DNA from: Paralithodes platypus
Taxonomy: Eukaryota; Arthropoda; Malacostraca; Decapoda; Lithodidae
Reading direction: 5' to 3'
Length of the DNA stretch: 64,000 bases
Assembly: GCA_032716605.1 (NCBI GenBank)
Contig: CM064509.1
Location: 38,970,924-39,034,923, forward strand
The position numbers were made by a program, and so were the translations under genes. The notes below the pieces were generated by a model. That model searched no databases and was not told the DNA's origin. It saw only the letters and a program-made list of their open reading frames with translations. Positions 12,010-22,390 of this stretch are shown here, one piece after another; within the stretch, counting starts at the first letter, position 1; each line of letters begins with the position of its first letter.

Positions 12010-12222
12010 AGCTAGCGCATGCTAAGCTAGCTAAGGATAGCTCAATAAGGCCGATTAGGCGTATTTCCATTGGGGTCCTGTACTACTACCCCATCCCTTT
12101 GCTCATGAGGGATGGTAACGACTCAGTGCTTGTGAAAAATCTTTAATGCGCCGAGCGTGGGCGCGAACCCGGGCCTTCTGGGTGGAAGTCCGAGACGCTA
12201 GTCACTACACCAAGCGAGCCGC
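12010..12222 (-). mobile_element. tRNA-Gly-like SINE head and body
   Basis: The minus strand from 12222 to 12147 resembles a tRNA. It has an A-box-like TGGTGTAGTGACTAG, a possible anticodon loop CTTCCAC (anticodon TCC, glycine), a B-box-like GGGTTCGCGCCCA and ends in CGCA. The acceptor and anticodon stems have several mismatches, so a working tRNA is unlikely. It is more likely the head of a tRNA-derived SINE whose body runs to about 12010. An 18-bp piece of the head is repeated at 12225-12242. Confidence 0.55.
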
Positions 12223-13242
12223 TGATACACCAAGCGAGCCGCTTGAAGTTATAACTAATGGAAGTGAGGTATACCTGTATGCGGATGACACTAAACTGTA
12301 TAGAAGAGTGAGGAGTAAGGAAGATATGAGTTTGCTTCAAGGAGATGTGGAGGGCATGAAGGGATGGTCTGAGCATTGGTTAATGCCTTTTCATCCAAAA
12401 AAATGCAAGTACATGCGGATTGGGACCAGCAAGATAGACAAGGTAGGATACAGTATGTATGAAGCGATGGAGGAAGTGAGTGCAGAAAAGGATATAGGAG
12501 TAGTGATAGACAATAAGTTAAATTTCTCAGAACATTTAGCGGAAAAGATAAACAAAGCCAATAGAATTGTAGGGCTGATAAGGAGGACATTTGTGTCACT
12601 TGACGAAGAAATCTTCAGGAATCTATATACAGCGCTGGTTAGGCCGCACCTGGAATATGCAAACCAGGTGTGGGCTCCATATATGGTAAAGGATATAGAA
12701 GCAGTGGAGAAAGTGCAGAGGAGAGCTAGCAAGCTGGTACCAACGTTGAAGAACGCGGGCTATGAGCAGAGGTTGAGGACACTGGGGCTTCCGACACTGG
12801 CATATAGGAGAAAGAGAGGGGATATGATAGAGACTTTTAAGATAGTGTCAGGAAAGTACGATGAGGATGTGTGTGAAGGTATCTTCTTGATGTGGGAGGG
12901 AACAAGAACGAGAGGACACTCTAAGAAAATTTACAAAGAAAGAAATAGGCTTGAGAAGGCAAAGAACTCATTTTGTGATAGAGTGGTAAATGAGTGGAAC
13001 GCACTGCCCCAGTATGTAGTCGATTCCGAATCAATAAGGGAGTTTGAAAGTAATCTCGATAAAGCATGGGGAAGACAAGATTGAAGTTTGATTATAAAAC
13101 AAAAATACAGAATAGTAAAAATGTTGCGTCTGCTACCGCCGCCGCCAACACCGTGAACGACCGCAGCAGTGCAAGGACTGGTACTGAGCTGGATACACAG
13201 GCATAGTTTGCCTTTTTCCAGAGGATCTACTGTAAGAAACTG

Positions 13243-13515
13243 TAAGAAGAGACAAATCAGGTCAGGAGTCTTCTACCTAGCCAGGCCAGGGAGACATGAG
13301 AAATAGGTTGCCCGAGGACAACCGAATGGGACAGAATAAGAATAGAAGGGGAAAAACATAGAAAGAGAAATGGAAAAACTACTCAAAATTAGTCAAGCTG
13401 ACAACGAAAGCTCGAGGGGAGATAGGAAGGGTAATTACCACAACCATCCCCCATCAAGCCCCAGTCGCCGGCCCCGAAGCCCCCCAACCGCGCCAAGGAG
13501 AGAGGAGAGTAGTAA
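13243..13515 (-). mobile_element. Repeat X, 5' half
   Basis: This continues the X copy that begins at 11016. It carries the same block from AGAGACAAATCAGG through CCCCGAAGCCCCCCAACC as the complete copy at 20135-20389. Joining the two halves gives the order seen in the uninterrupted copy. Confidence 0.75.
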
Positions 13516-13559
13516 CAGGGGGGAACTGATTATTGTAATAGCGGCAGAATAGTGAGAGA

Positions 13560-14262
13560 GATGCAACATTGCGGCGAAGAGAGAGAGACTGCAGAGAATT
13601 GGTGAGTGGACGGGAGTTAATGAGACAGAAGGCTTTCTTTTCTACTTTATCTAGAAGTGCTGTGTGAGAGGATCCTCCCCCCACATGTGAACAATACTCA
13701 ATACATGGACGCACTGTGCCCCTGTACAGAGCAAGTAGCTGTGCAGGGGTAAAGAACCCCCGGAGGCGCTTGAGCACACCCAGTTTCTGTGAGGCTGTTT
13801 TAGCAAGAGTGGTAATATGATCTTTCCAAGAGAGATAAGAAGAAAAAGAGATACCGAGAATATTAAGAGAAGATGAAAGGTTAACCCTCTCACGACCATA
13901 TGACGCAGAGGTTGCCAGATTAGCAATAAGAAATAGTTCTCTCACTCTTATAATTACCTCTCCAAAATTAGTTTTCTGCCCACAGCTAACTCAAAGACAA
14001 CTGCAGAGGTTAAAGTAACTAAACTAAAGGTTTCTAATCCCCCTGATGGTAACAAAGGATTTAAAGTATCCCTAACAGGCTCAAAATTGCGTCAAGAACG
14101 TGAGAGGGTTAATTTTAATGCTGTTGAAGAGTAAGTCATAGTTTTCTGGAAGAGTTTTTGAGTTCCTGCTGTGAATGATGTTGTGGAAGGCTAGTTAAAT
14201 AGTGTACTATAGAGTCGTCAGCATATGAGTCAATAGGGCTGGAGGTGCAGTTGAGAAGGTCG
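13560..14262 (-). pseudogene. Jockey-like LINE reverse transcriptase fragment, interrupted by a MITE
   Basis: Read on the minus strand, 14262-14113 encodes INDLLNCTSS and SYADDSIVHYL, the RT catalytic block. After MITE D1 (13881-14112) the coding sense continues with LSSSLNILGISF, WKDHITTLAKTASQKLGVLKRL and YRGTVRPCIEYCSHVGG, the post-palm region. The preserved order shows one element split by the MITE. Both ends are lost; MITE C1 abuts the 5' side. The clade is uncertain. Confidence 0.72.
13881..14112. mobile_element. TTAA-flanked MITE D, uninterrupted copy (D1)
   Basis: This is a 232-bp element with ends TTAACCCTCTCACGA and CGTGAGAGGGTTAA. It is the reverse-oriented counterpart of D2 at 15898-16557 without the inner insertion. 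It contains the block GGATTTAAAGTATCC, which is the empty target site for element A1. Confidence 0.85.
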
Positions 14263-14266
14263 TTAA

Positions 14267-15206
14267 TTAAGGGGGGATGGCCCGGTTTTCTGGACCACTG
14301 GCTTTCTCCCTCATGTTTAGCCCCATTAGTTTTCAGATGTTAAGATGTTTGGCCCATTAGTTAGTCGATTTAAGACCTTTCGCCCCATTTCTTCGTCAAT
14401 ATTTAGACCTTTCGTGCTATTTAGGTGTCGATTTTTTCCCTGGTGAACCTGTAATGTTGAAAGAACCGGCCTTTGGCCGGGAATTTTTTCTACCGAAAAA
14501 TGTACAAATTAATCTAGAAGATGGATGTAATGGATGTTTTTTTTTTAATTTGATGGAGGTCTAGGGAGCAAACTAGAAAAAATAATGAATACATGCAAAA
14601 CTCGCCCAAAAAGTGGCCTCTTTTTGTCATTTTGTTTATTCATGAGTTACAATTCCATTCCATTAGAAATTATTCACAGAATAAATAGAGACCAGACAAC
14701 AATGCTTTCTTTTCAATAATAAACCAAGCGTAGAGTATTAACGTACAGTATATCAACATGTGCGGATCATTGCAACATGCACAAGATACGCTCAGATAGA
14801 AGCATTTGCGTATGTATTGATCGATTGATTTTTTTTCTTTTTGAGTTGACACTGGTTGAGAACTACTGGCTTAAGGGGAGGTATTCAGTTTATTCCCTAG
14901 ACCTCCATCAAGCTTTAAAATACACCCCATTGACCCCTTTTCAAGATTAATTTGTACATTTTTCGGTAGAAAAATGGCCCGGCCGTAGGCCGGTTCCTAT
15001 TGGATTTCAGGTTCGCTATCGCTCGCCAGGATAAAATCGACAGCTAAATGGCACGAAAGGTCTTAAAATTGATAGAAATAGGGCAAAAGTTTTTAAAATC
15101 GCCAAACTAATGGGGCAAACAACTTAAAATCTCAAAAGCAATGGGGCTTAACATGAGGGAGAAAGGTGTCCAGAAATAAATCCCTCAAGTGAAAATCTCC
15201 CCTTAA
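14267..15206. mobile_element. Foldback TTAA MITE C, longest copy (C1)
   Basis: The element begins TTAAGGGGGGATGG and ends ATCTCCCCTTAA. Its two arms, about 14272-14580 and 14870-15200, are inverted copies of each other around a 290-bp centre, so the strand could fold into a very long hairpin. Each arm contains the GGCCTTTGGCCGG-type block and TTTTTCGGTAGAAAAA-type block found in all C copies. It has no coding capacity. Confidence 0.8.
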
Positions 15207-15897
15207 ATGGTCTACTGGTTGAGTTGCCCAGTGACCAGACTAGGGTTTGTGTATACTGATGTACGGTCGCGCTAAGAAGTCTTGTCCCAGCTGTCATTAC
15301 GTTTGGCTGGCTATGTGCTGTATTAATGTCTGTCAGATGTTGAATAGGATGGGTAAGTGTAGGAACATGTTGGTATAATTCACTGGATTTGAAGAAATGA
15401 AGCTTAGATATTGCTGATACCAATTATTGATCAAAACATACTTGGTGCCGAGACATCAGTTATTAGTGCGATTGTACCATATTTTTCGGCTCATAAGACA
15501 CTTCTATTGATGAAAATATAAAACTTGCAAAACAAACCAAAACTTGGACAAAGACAATATAAAGGCAAAACAACTTATCAAAATCGCTGTGGAAACAACG
15601 CTTACTAAAATAAAATGTATGAAATAAAAGACCACACCCCATAACTAGCTAGGATAAATTAGGAAAAACCTATTTTGAAGGCCACAATTGCTACACCAAC
15701 TAAAACTGTAATTGGTACACTTACTTACAGGTACTCAATACTTTAAGGGGAGACTGGCCGTTTGTTTGGTCTATTAATTAATTTATTCATATATTTTTTT
15801 AGTTTCCTCCCTAGACCTCCATCAAGCTTCGAAAAACACCCCCTAGACCCCCTTTCAAGATAAATTTGTAAATTTTCCGGCCAAAGGCCGGTTCCTC

Positions 15898-16557
15898 TTA
15901 ACCCTCTCCGACATATGACGCGATTTTGAGCCGATTAGGGATACTTTAACCCTTGTCTAGCGGGGTGTTTTGGGCTTATTTGGGCATATTCAGGCCCTCC
16001 TGAATGATCAATCAAGTATCTGCATGAAAAGAAATTTATTCAGCAAAAAACTAGGCACTAAAAGCTTCAAAATGAGACCAGAACGAGCTACGTAGCACTC
16101 GTGGTTCTCTTGCAGTGGTGCCACGAGCATGGGAGTTTAGCGTATAGCGGTATATTTTTCCCAGCTATGCTCACTACTGGCTACACCGCCGGCCTCTCGA
16201 GAACACAGGGAACACGAGTTAATGGGCGGCGGTAAGCCCTGGGAGTCGGCTGTCTGGCCCGCTGCACTCCCGGCCATTTGCACTCGATTTTAACCCTTTA
16301 AAAGACTTAATAATGCTCCTAACTTGCTGCAAATTGGTGCACCGACTTAAGTCGAGCGCCGCCAATAAGGGGTTAAAGCCTTTGTTACCATCAGGGGTAT
16401 TTAGAAACCTTTAGTTTAGTTACTTCAACCTCTGCAGTTGTCTTCGAGTTAGCTGTGGGCAGAAAACTAATTTTGGAGGTAATTATAAGAGTGAGAGAAC
16501 TCTATTTCTTAATGCTAATCTGGCAACCTCTGCGTCATATGAGTCTGAAGGGGTTAA
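15898..16557. mobile_element. MITE D, copy D2, inserted in C2 and itself interrupted
   Basis: The ends are TTAACCCTCTCCGACATATG and GTCTGAAGGGGTTAA. Compared with D1 (13881-14112, opposite orientation), D2 contains a 431-bp insertion (A1) at the TTAA of GGATACTTTAA. Confidence 0.88.
15946..16376. mobile_element. TTAA-flanked MITE A, copy A1
   Basis: The element runs from TTAACCCTTGTCTAGCGGGG to GCCGCCAATAAGGGGTTAA and is about 430 bp long. The outer bases CCC and GGG next to TTAA match the piggyBac pattern. Copies A2 and A3 are close in sequence and length. Confidence 0.88.
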
Positions 16558-16750
16558 AATTGCAGGCTCGGTATCGCTCGCCAGGAAATAATTGACATTC
16601 TAAATGGCACGAAAGGTCTTAAAATTGACAAAGAAATGGGGCGAAAGGTGTTAAAATCGCCAAACTAATGGGCCGAACGCCTTAGTATCTCAAAACTAGT
16701 GGGGCTAAACATTAGGGAGAAGGGGGTCCAGAAAAACGGTCTGCCTCCCC

Positions 16751-17236
16751 TTAACCCTTCCTCCCCGGGTGTCATTTTAATATAACACCACGGCAGATGG
16801 GCCGGTACCCGGGTGTCACTTTAATAGACAATAAGCTTGAAAGCCTATTCAGCTTGGTCTGAACGCCGTGCGTCCGACGCATGTAAACAAAGCCGATCGT
16901 TGCGTCACCGCACCTCCGAAAACAAGAAGAAGACTAGTTTGTTATTGTATGTCTGTATGTCGTTGTTTCAGTAGTGAGAAGATCGTCGTATTGCTAACAT
17001 TGCCTGAAAATGCTCTCCACTAAAATCGTCATCACAACTGAACCAGTTGACTTAGAGAGCTCTACTCAACTCCAGTCTACAGATTGGAAACCGCACTACG
17101 TTTATAGATGCGTGGGAAATTTCTAGCAGTTAAAATTAACCAAAATACGGTAGCCTAGGCCTAGACGTTTTTCGGCCAGATCGCCCGGGTACGCCGCACT
17201 GTCATTAGGAGAGCTAGCCCGGGCCAGGAGGGTTAA
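16751..17236. mobile_element. TTAA-flanked MITE B, copy B1
   Basis: The ends are TTAACCCTTCCTCCCCGGG and CCCGGGCCAGGAGGGTTAA. It shares internal blocks CCAGTTGACTTA, GAGCTCTACTCAA and GGTAGCCTAGGCCTAGACG with B2, B3 and B4. Its left TTAA is also the right terminal TTAA of C2, so one inserted at the end of the other. Confidence 0.85.
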
Positions 17237-17722
17237 TGAGTGTATAATGCTGATAAACAAAGCCTAATAATGGATAACAGTGCTTATACAGTAGGCCGAA
17301 CTGGGCCACCGCCATTTGCGAAGTTTTGGTCGGTTACGGTACGATACCGACGCACCAACCAGCGACTGCCCACAAATGATTTGATACCATTATAGGGGAC
17401 AGATAAACAAACTGCGTTTTATTTATTTAAAACAAAAATAATACCAGTAATAATTGCTCATACAACAGTTGTAATGTGACTGGCAGTATTGTCATTTTGT
17501 TTGGAACTACAGTATATCATTCGGACGGAGACATCAGTTTCAGTTGTGGCCACTAGATTGCACCGCTTGAACCCAAAACAGTGTAAATAGAGGTGGCACA
17601 GTTTAAGCTTATAACCTTATGTTAACCTTATGTCTAAGCATTGTAACCCATTATATTGCTTTGCAAATCAGCATTATATAATCATAAATGTATGGAGTAT
17701 TTGTAAACACGTGTATTGATTA

Positions 17723-17948
17723 GTTGTTGTTGTTGTTCTCCAGGCTGTCTGGCCGAACAGCCCCAAGGTCTCCAGCAAGGCCAAGGCCATAAATGAGCGC
17801 CCCCACAAAACCCTCCCTGCTTACCACTAATAAAGCCCGGGTGACCGAAGCCACTCCAAGGCGGGGAGCTGAGAAGGGTGCGGAAACGCCCGGGAAACCA
17901 AAGCCCCACCCAAGGCCCTGTGCCCCTCAGCAATTATGAAGGGAAAGT
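17723..17948 (-). mobile_element. (AAC)n-tailed SINE, 5'-truncated
   Basis: This is the 3' 226 bp of the family, tail to the left. It is flanked by the direct repeat TGTATTGATTA at 17712-17722 and 17949-17959. Truncation at the 5' end with an intact tail is expected from target-primed reverse transcription. Confidence 0.85.
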
Positions 17949-18182
17949 TGTATTGATTATTTAGTCATTGCGTGACTAGGTTCTGGTATGGGGTCGTGTT
18001 TCGACTCTGAAACTTCAGTCAAAACTTAAACCTTCGGTTGTTAGGACGCATATTAATTTTGGAGACCTACTTTATTGGAAAAAAAAGAAGTGCGTCTTAT
18101 CAGGCGAAAAATACGGTAGTTATATGGTACAGTAATATATTTCAAGAAGAATATCAGGCCACTACTACTTAACATTGTAATA

Positions 18183-18650
18183 CAGTAAACCCCCGCTCTT
18201 TCGGACTAATTGGGGGAGACACCTGTCCGAAAGTGTCAAAAGTCCGAACTTCACACTTCAGCCATTCGGATTAGTCCTAATAGCTGAAATAATGTCAGAA
18301 GTTAATAAGTCCGAAACTCGGCTCTTCGGTCCAAATGCGAATTAATTTTTCTCAGCCTTTCAGACATTTCCGAAAGGCTGAAATAATGTCCGAAGTCTAT
18401 AAGTCCGAATACACATTAACCTAACCAGACAAGTCCGAAACTCGGCTCTTTGGTCCGAATGCGATTTAATTTTTCTCAGCCTTTCAGACAAATCTGAAAG
18501 GCTGAACCATGAGTCTGAAGTTAAATGTAGTCCAAAAAGGACAGGGGTATTTTCTCAGCCTTTCAGACAAATCCGAAAGGATGAACCATGAGTCCGAATT
18601 GAAATGCTAGTCCGAAAGTCTGGGAATTCCGAAAGGACGGGGGTTCACTG
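18183..18650. mobile_element. Tigger/pogo-like MITE with internal hairpin array
   Basis: The ends CAGTAAACCCCCGCTCTTTC and, inverted, CAGTGAACCCCCGTCCTTTC lie next to TA on both sides (18181-18182, 18651-18652), as in Tigger elements. The interior holds three to four hairpins of the type TCAGCCTTTCAGA, CAAA, TCTGAAAGGCTGA, spaced by about 110 bp. There is no coding capacity, so it would need a transposase supplied elsewhere. Confidence 0.75.
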
Positions 18651-18775
18651 TATTATGGTACAGTACACTGATTATATATTACTAAATGATACTTCAACAT
18701 CTCAACAGCCTATTCATAAATATCATCACCATAAGATATTAATATAGAGGTGGTAACTTACTGAAAAAAACAAAT

Positions 18776-18945
18776 AAATAAAACTAGGGAAAAAAATAGG
18801 AAAAGTTGGGATTGGGCCTGAGTAAATAGATAAGATAGAACTTGTAAAAAAAAAAAAAATAAAAAAAAAAATAAAAAAAAAAAAAAAATAAAAAAAAGTG
18901 GGGATTGGGCCTGAGTAAATAAACAATGGAACTTACTGTATATAG
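18776..18945 (+). repeat. Two 3' tails of repeat Z around an A-rich run
   Basis: GGGATTGGGCCTGAGTAAAT occurs at about 18810 and 18902, each after an A-rich stretch; 18848-18896 is almost pure A with single T. The same tail sequence borders the Z copies at 23458 and 61893 in inverted orientation. Confidence 0.6.
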
Positions 18946-19046
18946 ATCTTTCACTTGTATTCCTTTCCTAGAGTATCCTTTGGTAGTAGAGTGACAGAGT
19001 CGTTCGCGGGTTCTGCCTTTCTCGGAAATTGAAGAAAAGTAAAGAT

Positions 19047-19259
19047 TTAATCCCTTCTGTAGCGGGGACGTCTTTTTAACTTAATTGTAGCTACTATTAG
19101 ACAATTTTATTTAGTTTATGTAGGGCCTCCAGCAATAAACAGGCTTCTAATAATCTTATTTAACCATTTTTATCACCACAGATCCTTCTTAAGCTGCATA
19201 AAATTGTGTATATAGCTAGATTAAAACTAGAAAGACGTCACCGGTACAGAAGGGGTTAA
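19047..19259. mobile_element. TTAA-flanked MITE E
   Basis: This is a 213-bp element with ends TTAATCCCTTCTGTAGCGGG and CGGTACAGAAGGGGTTAA. The inverted repeats continue into GACGTCTTT and AAAGACGTC. Its right TTAA is shared with C3. Confidence 0.75.
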
Positions 19260-19585
19260 GGGGGGATGGGTCGCTTTTCTCGTTCCCTTTCTCCCTCATG
19301 TTTAGCCCCATTAGTTTTCAGATTTTATGACGTTCGCCCCATTAGTTTGGCGATTTTAACACCTTTCGCCCCATTTCGTTGTCAATTTTAAGACCTTTTC
19401 GAGGCTGTAATTTTAAGAGAAACCGGCCCTTGGCCGGGAAGTTTTCTATCGAAAAATGTACAAATTTATCTTGAAGGGGGGTCTAGGGGGTGTTTTTCTA
19501 AGTTTGATGGAGGTCTAGTGAAGAAACTAAGAAATAAAGGAATAATTGAATTAATAGACCAAAAAACCAACCCATCTCCCCTTAA
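19256..19585. mobile_element. MITE C, short copy C3
   Basis: This is a 330-bp copy from TTAAGGGGGGATGGG to CATCTCCCCTTAA that contains one full arm, in opposite orientation to C2. Confidence 0.8.
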
Positions 19586-19603
19586 GTCCCTTATTACTTG
19601 TAA

Positions 19604-20468
19604 AGCCGGTATCACACGAGAGCTTTTATACTCGACATTCCATGATCAACATTTTCTGGCAATATTTCTGGAATGTTTGGCACTGGTATCCAAAAATAGA
19701 CTATTGGTAGATGAATTTAGGTAACCGATATATTACAAATGTTGATTTTTTTTTTTTTTTTTTAATATTAGCTTAACCAGACCACTGAGCTCCACAAAAG
19801 AACTCTCATAGGGCTGGCCCGAAGGATTCGATCAAGATATATAACTAAATAAGTCAAGATAGAGAGGGAAGGGCAGGTGAACAAATCGAGGAAGGTGAAG
19901 ACACGCAGACATTTCTAGCCATTTCACCAGTTCAGCCGGACCACATGAGCTCCACATCAGAGCTCTTATAGGGCAGGGCCGAAGGATGAGGCAAGAACTG
20001 CTACACCGCAACACCAACCAAGAAGTGATCAGGGCGAAGAATGAGAGATCAGGTCGAAGGTAGAAAAAATCACATCGAGAAGCAAAAAATGCATTACCGA
20101 AGGGAATCAAGTCAGTCCGGCCACATCAGCAACTGAAGAGACAAAACGGGTCAGGAGTCGACTACCTAGCCAGGCCAGGGAGACATGAGATATAGGCCGC
20201 CCGAGGACAGAATAAAAATAGAAGGGGAAAAACATAGAAAGAGGAAAAGAAAACTACTAAAAATTAGTCAAGCTGATGACAAAAGTTAGAGGGGAGAGGG
20301 AGGGAAATAACCCTAATCCTCCCCCATCAAGGCCCAGTCGCCGGCCCCGAAGCCCCCCAACCGCGCCAAGGAGAGTAGTACCAGGAGGGACAAATGTTGA
20401 CCTAATAAGCTGCCAGACCAGTGTTGAGGATAAATGTCGAGGGAAAAAGCGGTCGTGTGATACCGGCT
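19604..20468. mobile_element. PIF/Harbinger-like MITE interrupted by repeat X
   Basis: Inverted ends AGCCGGTATCACACGA and TCGTGTGATACCGGCT lie between TAA trinucleotides at 19601-19603 and 20469-20471. A 3-bp TAA duplication fits the PIF/Harbinger group. Without repeat X (19746-20389) the element is about 210 bp, equal to the uninterrupted relative at 23195-23405. Confidence 0.7.
19746..20389 (-). mobile_element. Repeat X, complete poly(A)-tailed copy
   Basis: The 644-bp element is flanked by ACAAATGTTGA at 19735-19745 and 20390-20400. Its poly(A) tail appears as a T run on the plus strand. The sense strand is minus. No protein domain is present. Its 5' end contains GTTGGGGGGCTTCGGGG and TAACTTTTGTCAT, similar in order to the start of I-1 (near 728 and 795). 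Confidence 0.82.
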
Positions 20469-20530
20469 TAACAAGGGCACACCCTAGCCCTATAGGTAGC
20501 ACCAACGAACCTGACAATAATCTTGATCCC

Positions 20531-20665
20531 TTAACTTCTCATAACTCAAAATGAATGAAAGCAATCGGGCTGACATTTCTATCATTAGGGAAGAGCCCAC
20601 CAGAAAATAGATGTGGATATTTACAGCCAGTTCGCTCTAGGCCCTTTTGAGTAATGAGAAGTTAA
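20531..20665. mobile_element. Short TTAA MITE K
   Basis: This is a 135-bp element with near-perfect inverted ends TTAACTTCTCATAACTCAAA and TTTGAGTAATGAGAAGTTAA. No other copy was noticed. Confidence 0.6.
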
Positions 20666-20840
20666 GGAGTCAAGAAAATTGTCAAGTTGGTTGGCGCTTC
20701 CTATAGTCAAAGGGAGTGTATAAACTGAACTGCATCATCAACATATCATTTTATTCAGCTTAGGACTGATCTCTATGAATCAAAGGAATAAATACCATCT
20801 CAACTAATCCTTTAACACAAAAAATCATACAGAGGTACAG

Positions 20841-20871
<31 letters not shown>

Positions 20872-20892
20872 CGTTCCCTAAGCTGCCTGGCC
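20841..20892 (-). mobile_element. Minimal (AAC)n-tailed SINE insertion, 52 bp
   Basis: This copy has only the (GTT)n tail plus CCCTAAGCTGCCTGGCC from the family's 3' end. The direct repeat CAGAGGTACAG flanks it at 20830-20840 and 20893-20903, so it is a real retrotransposition event truncated to almost nothing. Confidence 0.82.
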
Positions 20893-20999
20893 CAGAGGTA
20901 CAGTCAAAATCAATAGCTTTCCAAAATCCTTCATGATTATTTTTGTTTTCTTTTACAGACAGTGATATTAACTCAACACTTGTATCATGTAATATACAT

Positions 21000-21086
21000 A
21001 GTACTGTACTGTACTGTACTGTACTGTACTGTACTGTACTGTACTGTACTGTACTGTACTGTACTGTACTGTACTGTACTGTACTA
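21000..21086. repeat. Pentanucleotide array (TACTG)n
   Basis: About 17 perfect copies of the 5-bp unit TACTG. Open frames through it are artefacts of the period. Confidence 0.95.
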
Positions 21087-21132
21087 GTCATGGGTTATTA
21101 AATACGCTGGAGGACTGTCCAGGAAAAGGAAG

Positions 21133-21552
21133 AGTGAACATAGAAGACAATGTAGGAGAGTGAACATAGAAGACAATGTAGGAGAGTGAACATAGAAGAC
21201 AATGTAGGAGAGTGAACATAGAAGACAATGTAGGAGAGTGAACATAGAAGACAATGTAGGAGAGTGAACATAGAAGACAATGTAGGAGAGTGAACATAGA
21301 AGACAATGTAGGAGAGTGAACATAGAAGACAATGTAGGAGAGTGAACATAGAAGACAATGTAGGAGAGTGAACATAGAAGACAATGTAGGAGAGTGAACA
21401 TAGAAGACAATGTAGGAGAGTGAACATAGAAGACAATGTAGGAGAGTGAACATAGAAGACAATGTAGGAGAGTGAACATAGAAGACAATGTAGGAGAGTG
21501 AACATAGAAGACAATGTAGGAGAGTGAACATAGAAGACAATGTAGGAGAGGT
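21133..21552. repeat. 26-bp minisatellite, 16 copies
   Basis: The unit begins GTGAACATAGAAGACAATGT and is repeated 16 times with no visible divergence. All three minus-strand frames stay open because the unit has no stop in any frame. I treat these frames as non-coding. Confidence 0.95.
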
Positions 21553-21634
21553 AGGAATAACGGTGAGGAATATGACCAATTATACAAAAGCTGAATAATG
21601 GATACTTTAAGAACATATGATCGCGGGAAACTCC

Positions 21635-22016
21635 TTAAGGGGGGGTCACTTGTTTTTGTTCTGTCCTTTTCTATCTTTCTCTGGCTTGTATCCATTTGGC
21701 CCCATTCAGCCTACTGTTTTAAGATGTTTATCCCCATCCAGGTGTCAATTTTTTACTGGTGAGCGGTAGCGAGCCAGCATATTTTTTTATTTTTGTTTGA
21801 CAGCAGGCTAAATTTGTACATTTTTCGATAGAACATTTCTCCAGCGAAGCCGGATTTCTTCATATAATGCTGGCTCGCTATCGCTCGCCAGGAAGAAATC
21901 GACACCTAGGTGGGGATAAACGTCTTAAAATAGTTGGCTGAATGGGGCCGAATGGATACAAGCCAGAGAATGAGAGAAAAGGACAGAAATAACAAAAAGC
22001 AGGTCACCCTCCTTAA
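21635..22016. mobile_element. Foldback TTAA MITE C, copy C4
   Basis: Arms starting TTAAGGGGGGGTCACTTG and, inverted, TTAAGGAGGGTGACCTG are inverted copies of each other for most of its 382 bp. It is more diverged than the other C copies. Confidence 0.72.
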
Positions 22017-22019
22017 GGC

Positions 22020-22380
22020 CATGCGGCCCACACGAGGCAGTACCCATTCACACCCAGCCCATATCATCCGTATGGGAGTCCAACTTTAAACGCTTAAAGC
22101 TGTCAACTGTTCCTGAGCTAATCACTGGTCTGGGCAGTCCATTCCACATGTTGAACAACTCTATTACCAACCCAGCGCTTTCCTATATCTTTCCTAAAGC
22201 TAAACTTCTCTAACTTCAAAGCGATTGGACGCGGGTTATGTCGCCGTTCTTTAGCTTTAATACCTCATCTATATCGCCCGTATTTATAGCTTTTAGCCAT
22301 TTAAATACCTCTATCATCTACATCTTGGTCTTTCTAGCGAGTGTAAGCCAGCTACAAGATAATATACACGACAAACCATT
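22020..22380 (-). pseudogene. CR1 3' end fragment
   Basis: Read on the minus strand it encodes KLEKFSFRKDIGKRWVGNRV, then a decayed DSHTDDMGWV-type C terminus. This matches the end of CR1-2 ORF2 (FCFRKDIGKYWFGNRVV at about 52070). It is a short 5'-truncated copy with stops. Confidence 0.7.
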
Positions 22381-22390
22381 TAATCATGCT

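Larger units (their letters stand above)
11411..13084 (+). pseudogene. CR1-like reverse transcriptase fragment (CR1-3), interrupted
   Basis: The first piece, at 11411-11496, reads GVPQGSVLGPLLFVIFINDL, the RT region just before the catalytic loop. After 740 bp of inserted DNA the frame resumes near 12240, with VYLYADDTKLYRRV (catalytic YADD near 12280), KKCKYMRIG and LVRPHLEYANQVWAPY, then the C-terminal domain to a stop at 13084. The second piece is open for about 280 codons, so it is relatively young. The 5' part of the element is missing. CR1/L2-type RTs carry these blocks, and the exact clade is inferred. The interruption holds MITE A4 and a tRNA-like sequence. Confidence 0.8.
15743..16754. 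mobile_element. MITE C, copy C2, carrying nested D2 and A1
   Basis: It begins TTAAGGGGAGACTGG and ends CTGCCTCCCCTTAA. The arm is split at TTCCTCTTAA by element D2. Copy C5 has the uninterrupted junction TTCCTCTTAAAATTGCAGGC near 22930, so D2 inserted at exactly this TTAA. Confidence 0.85.
15477..18116. mobile_element. ISL2EU-like DNA element, outer shell of a nest
   Basis: The left end CCATATTTTTCGGCTCATAA and the right end, which reads CCGTATTTTTCGCCTGATAA on the minus strand, are inverted repeats of about 28 bp. TA lies outside each end (15475-15476 and 18117-18118). The terminal sequence resembles ISL2EU-type repeats known from animal genomes. The original short element was enlarged by insertions C2, D2, A1, B1 and a SINE. 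The stretch 17237-17711 between B1 and the SINE, and the flanks near 15500 and 18000, hold no gene that I can recognise. Confidence 0.6.

Noticed and set aside
12147..12222. A functional tRNA-Gly gene on the minus strand
   Set aside because: The A- and B-box-like segments are good, but the acceptor and anticodon stems contain several mismatches and a piece of the head is duplicated; a tRNA-derived SINE fits better.
21084..21695. Long minus-strand open frames of 163-203 codons with a 26-residue period
   Set aside because: They are produced by the 26-bp minisatellite, which has no stop in any minus-strand frame; no start context, domain or flanking gene supports coding.
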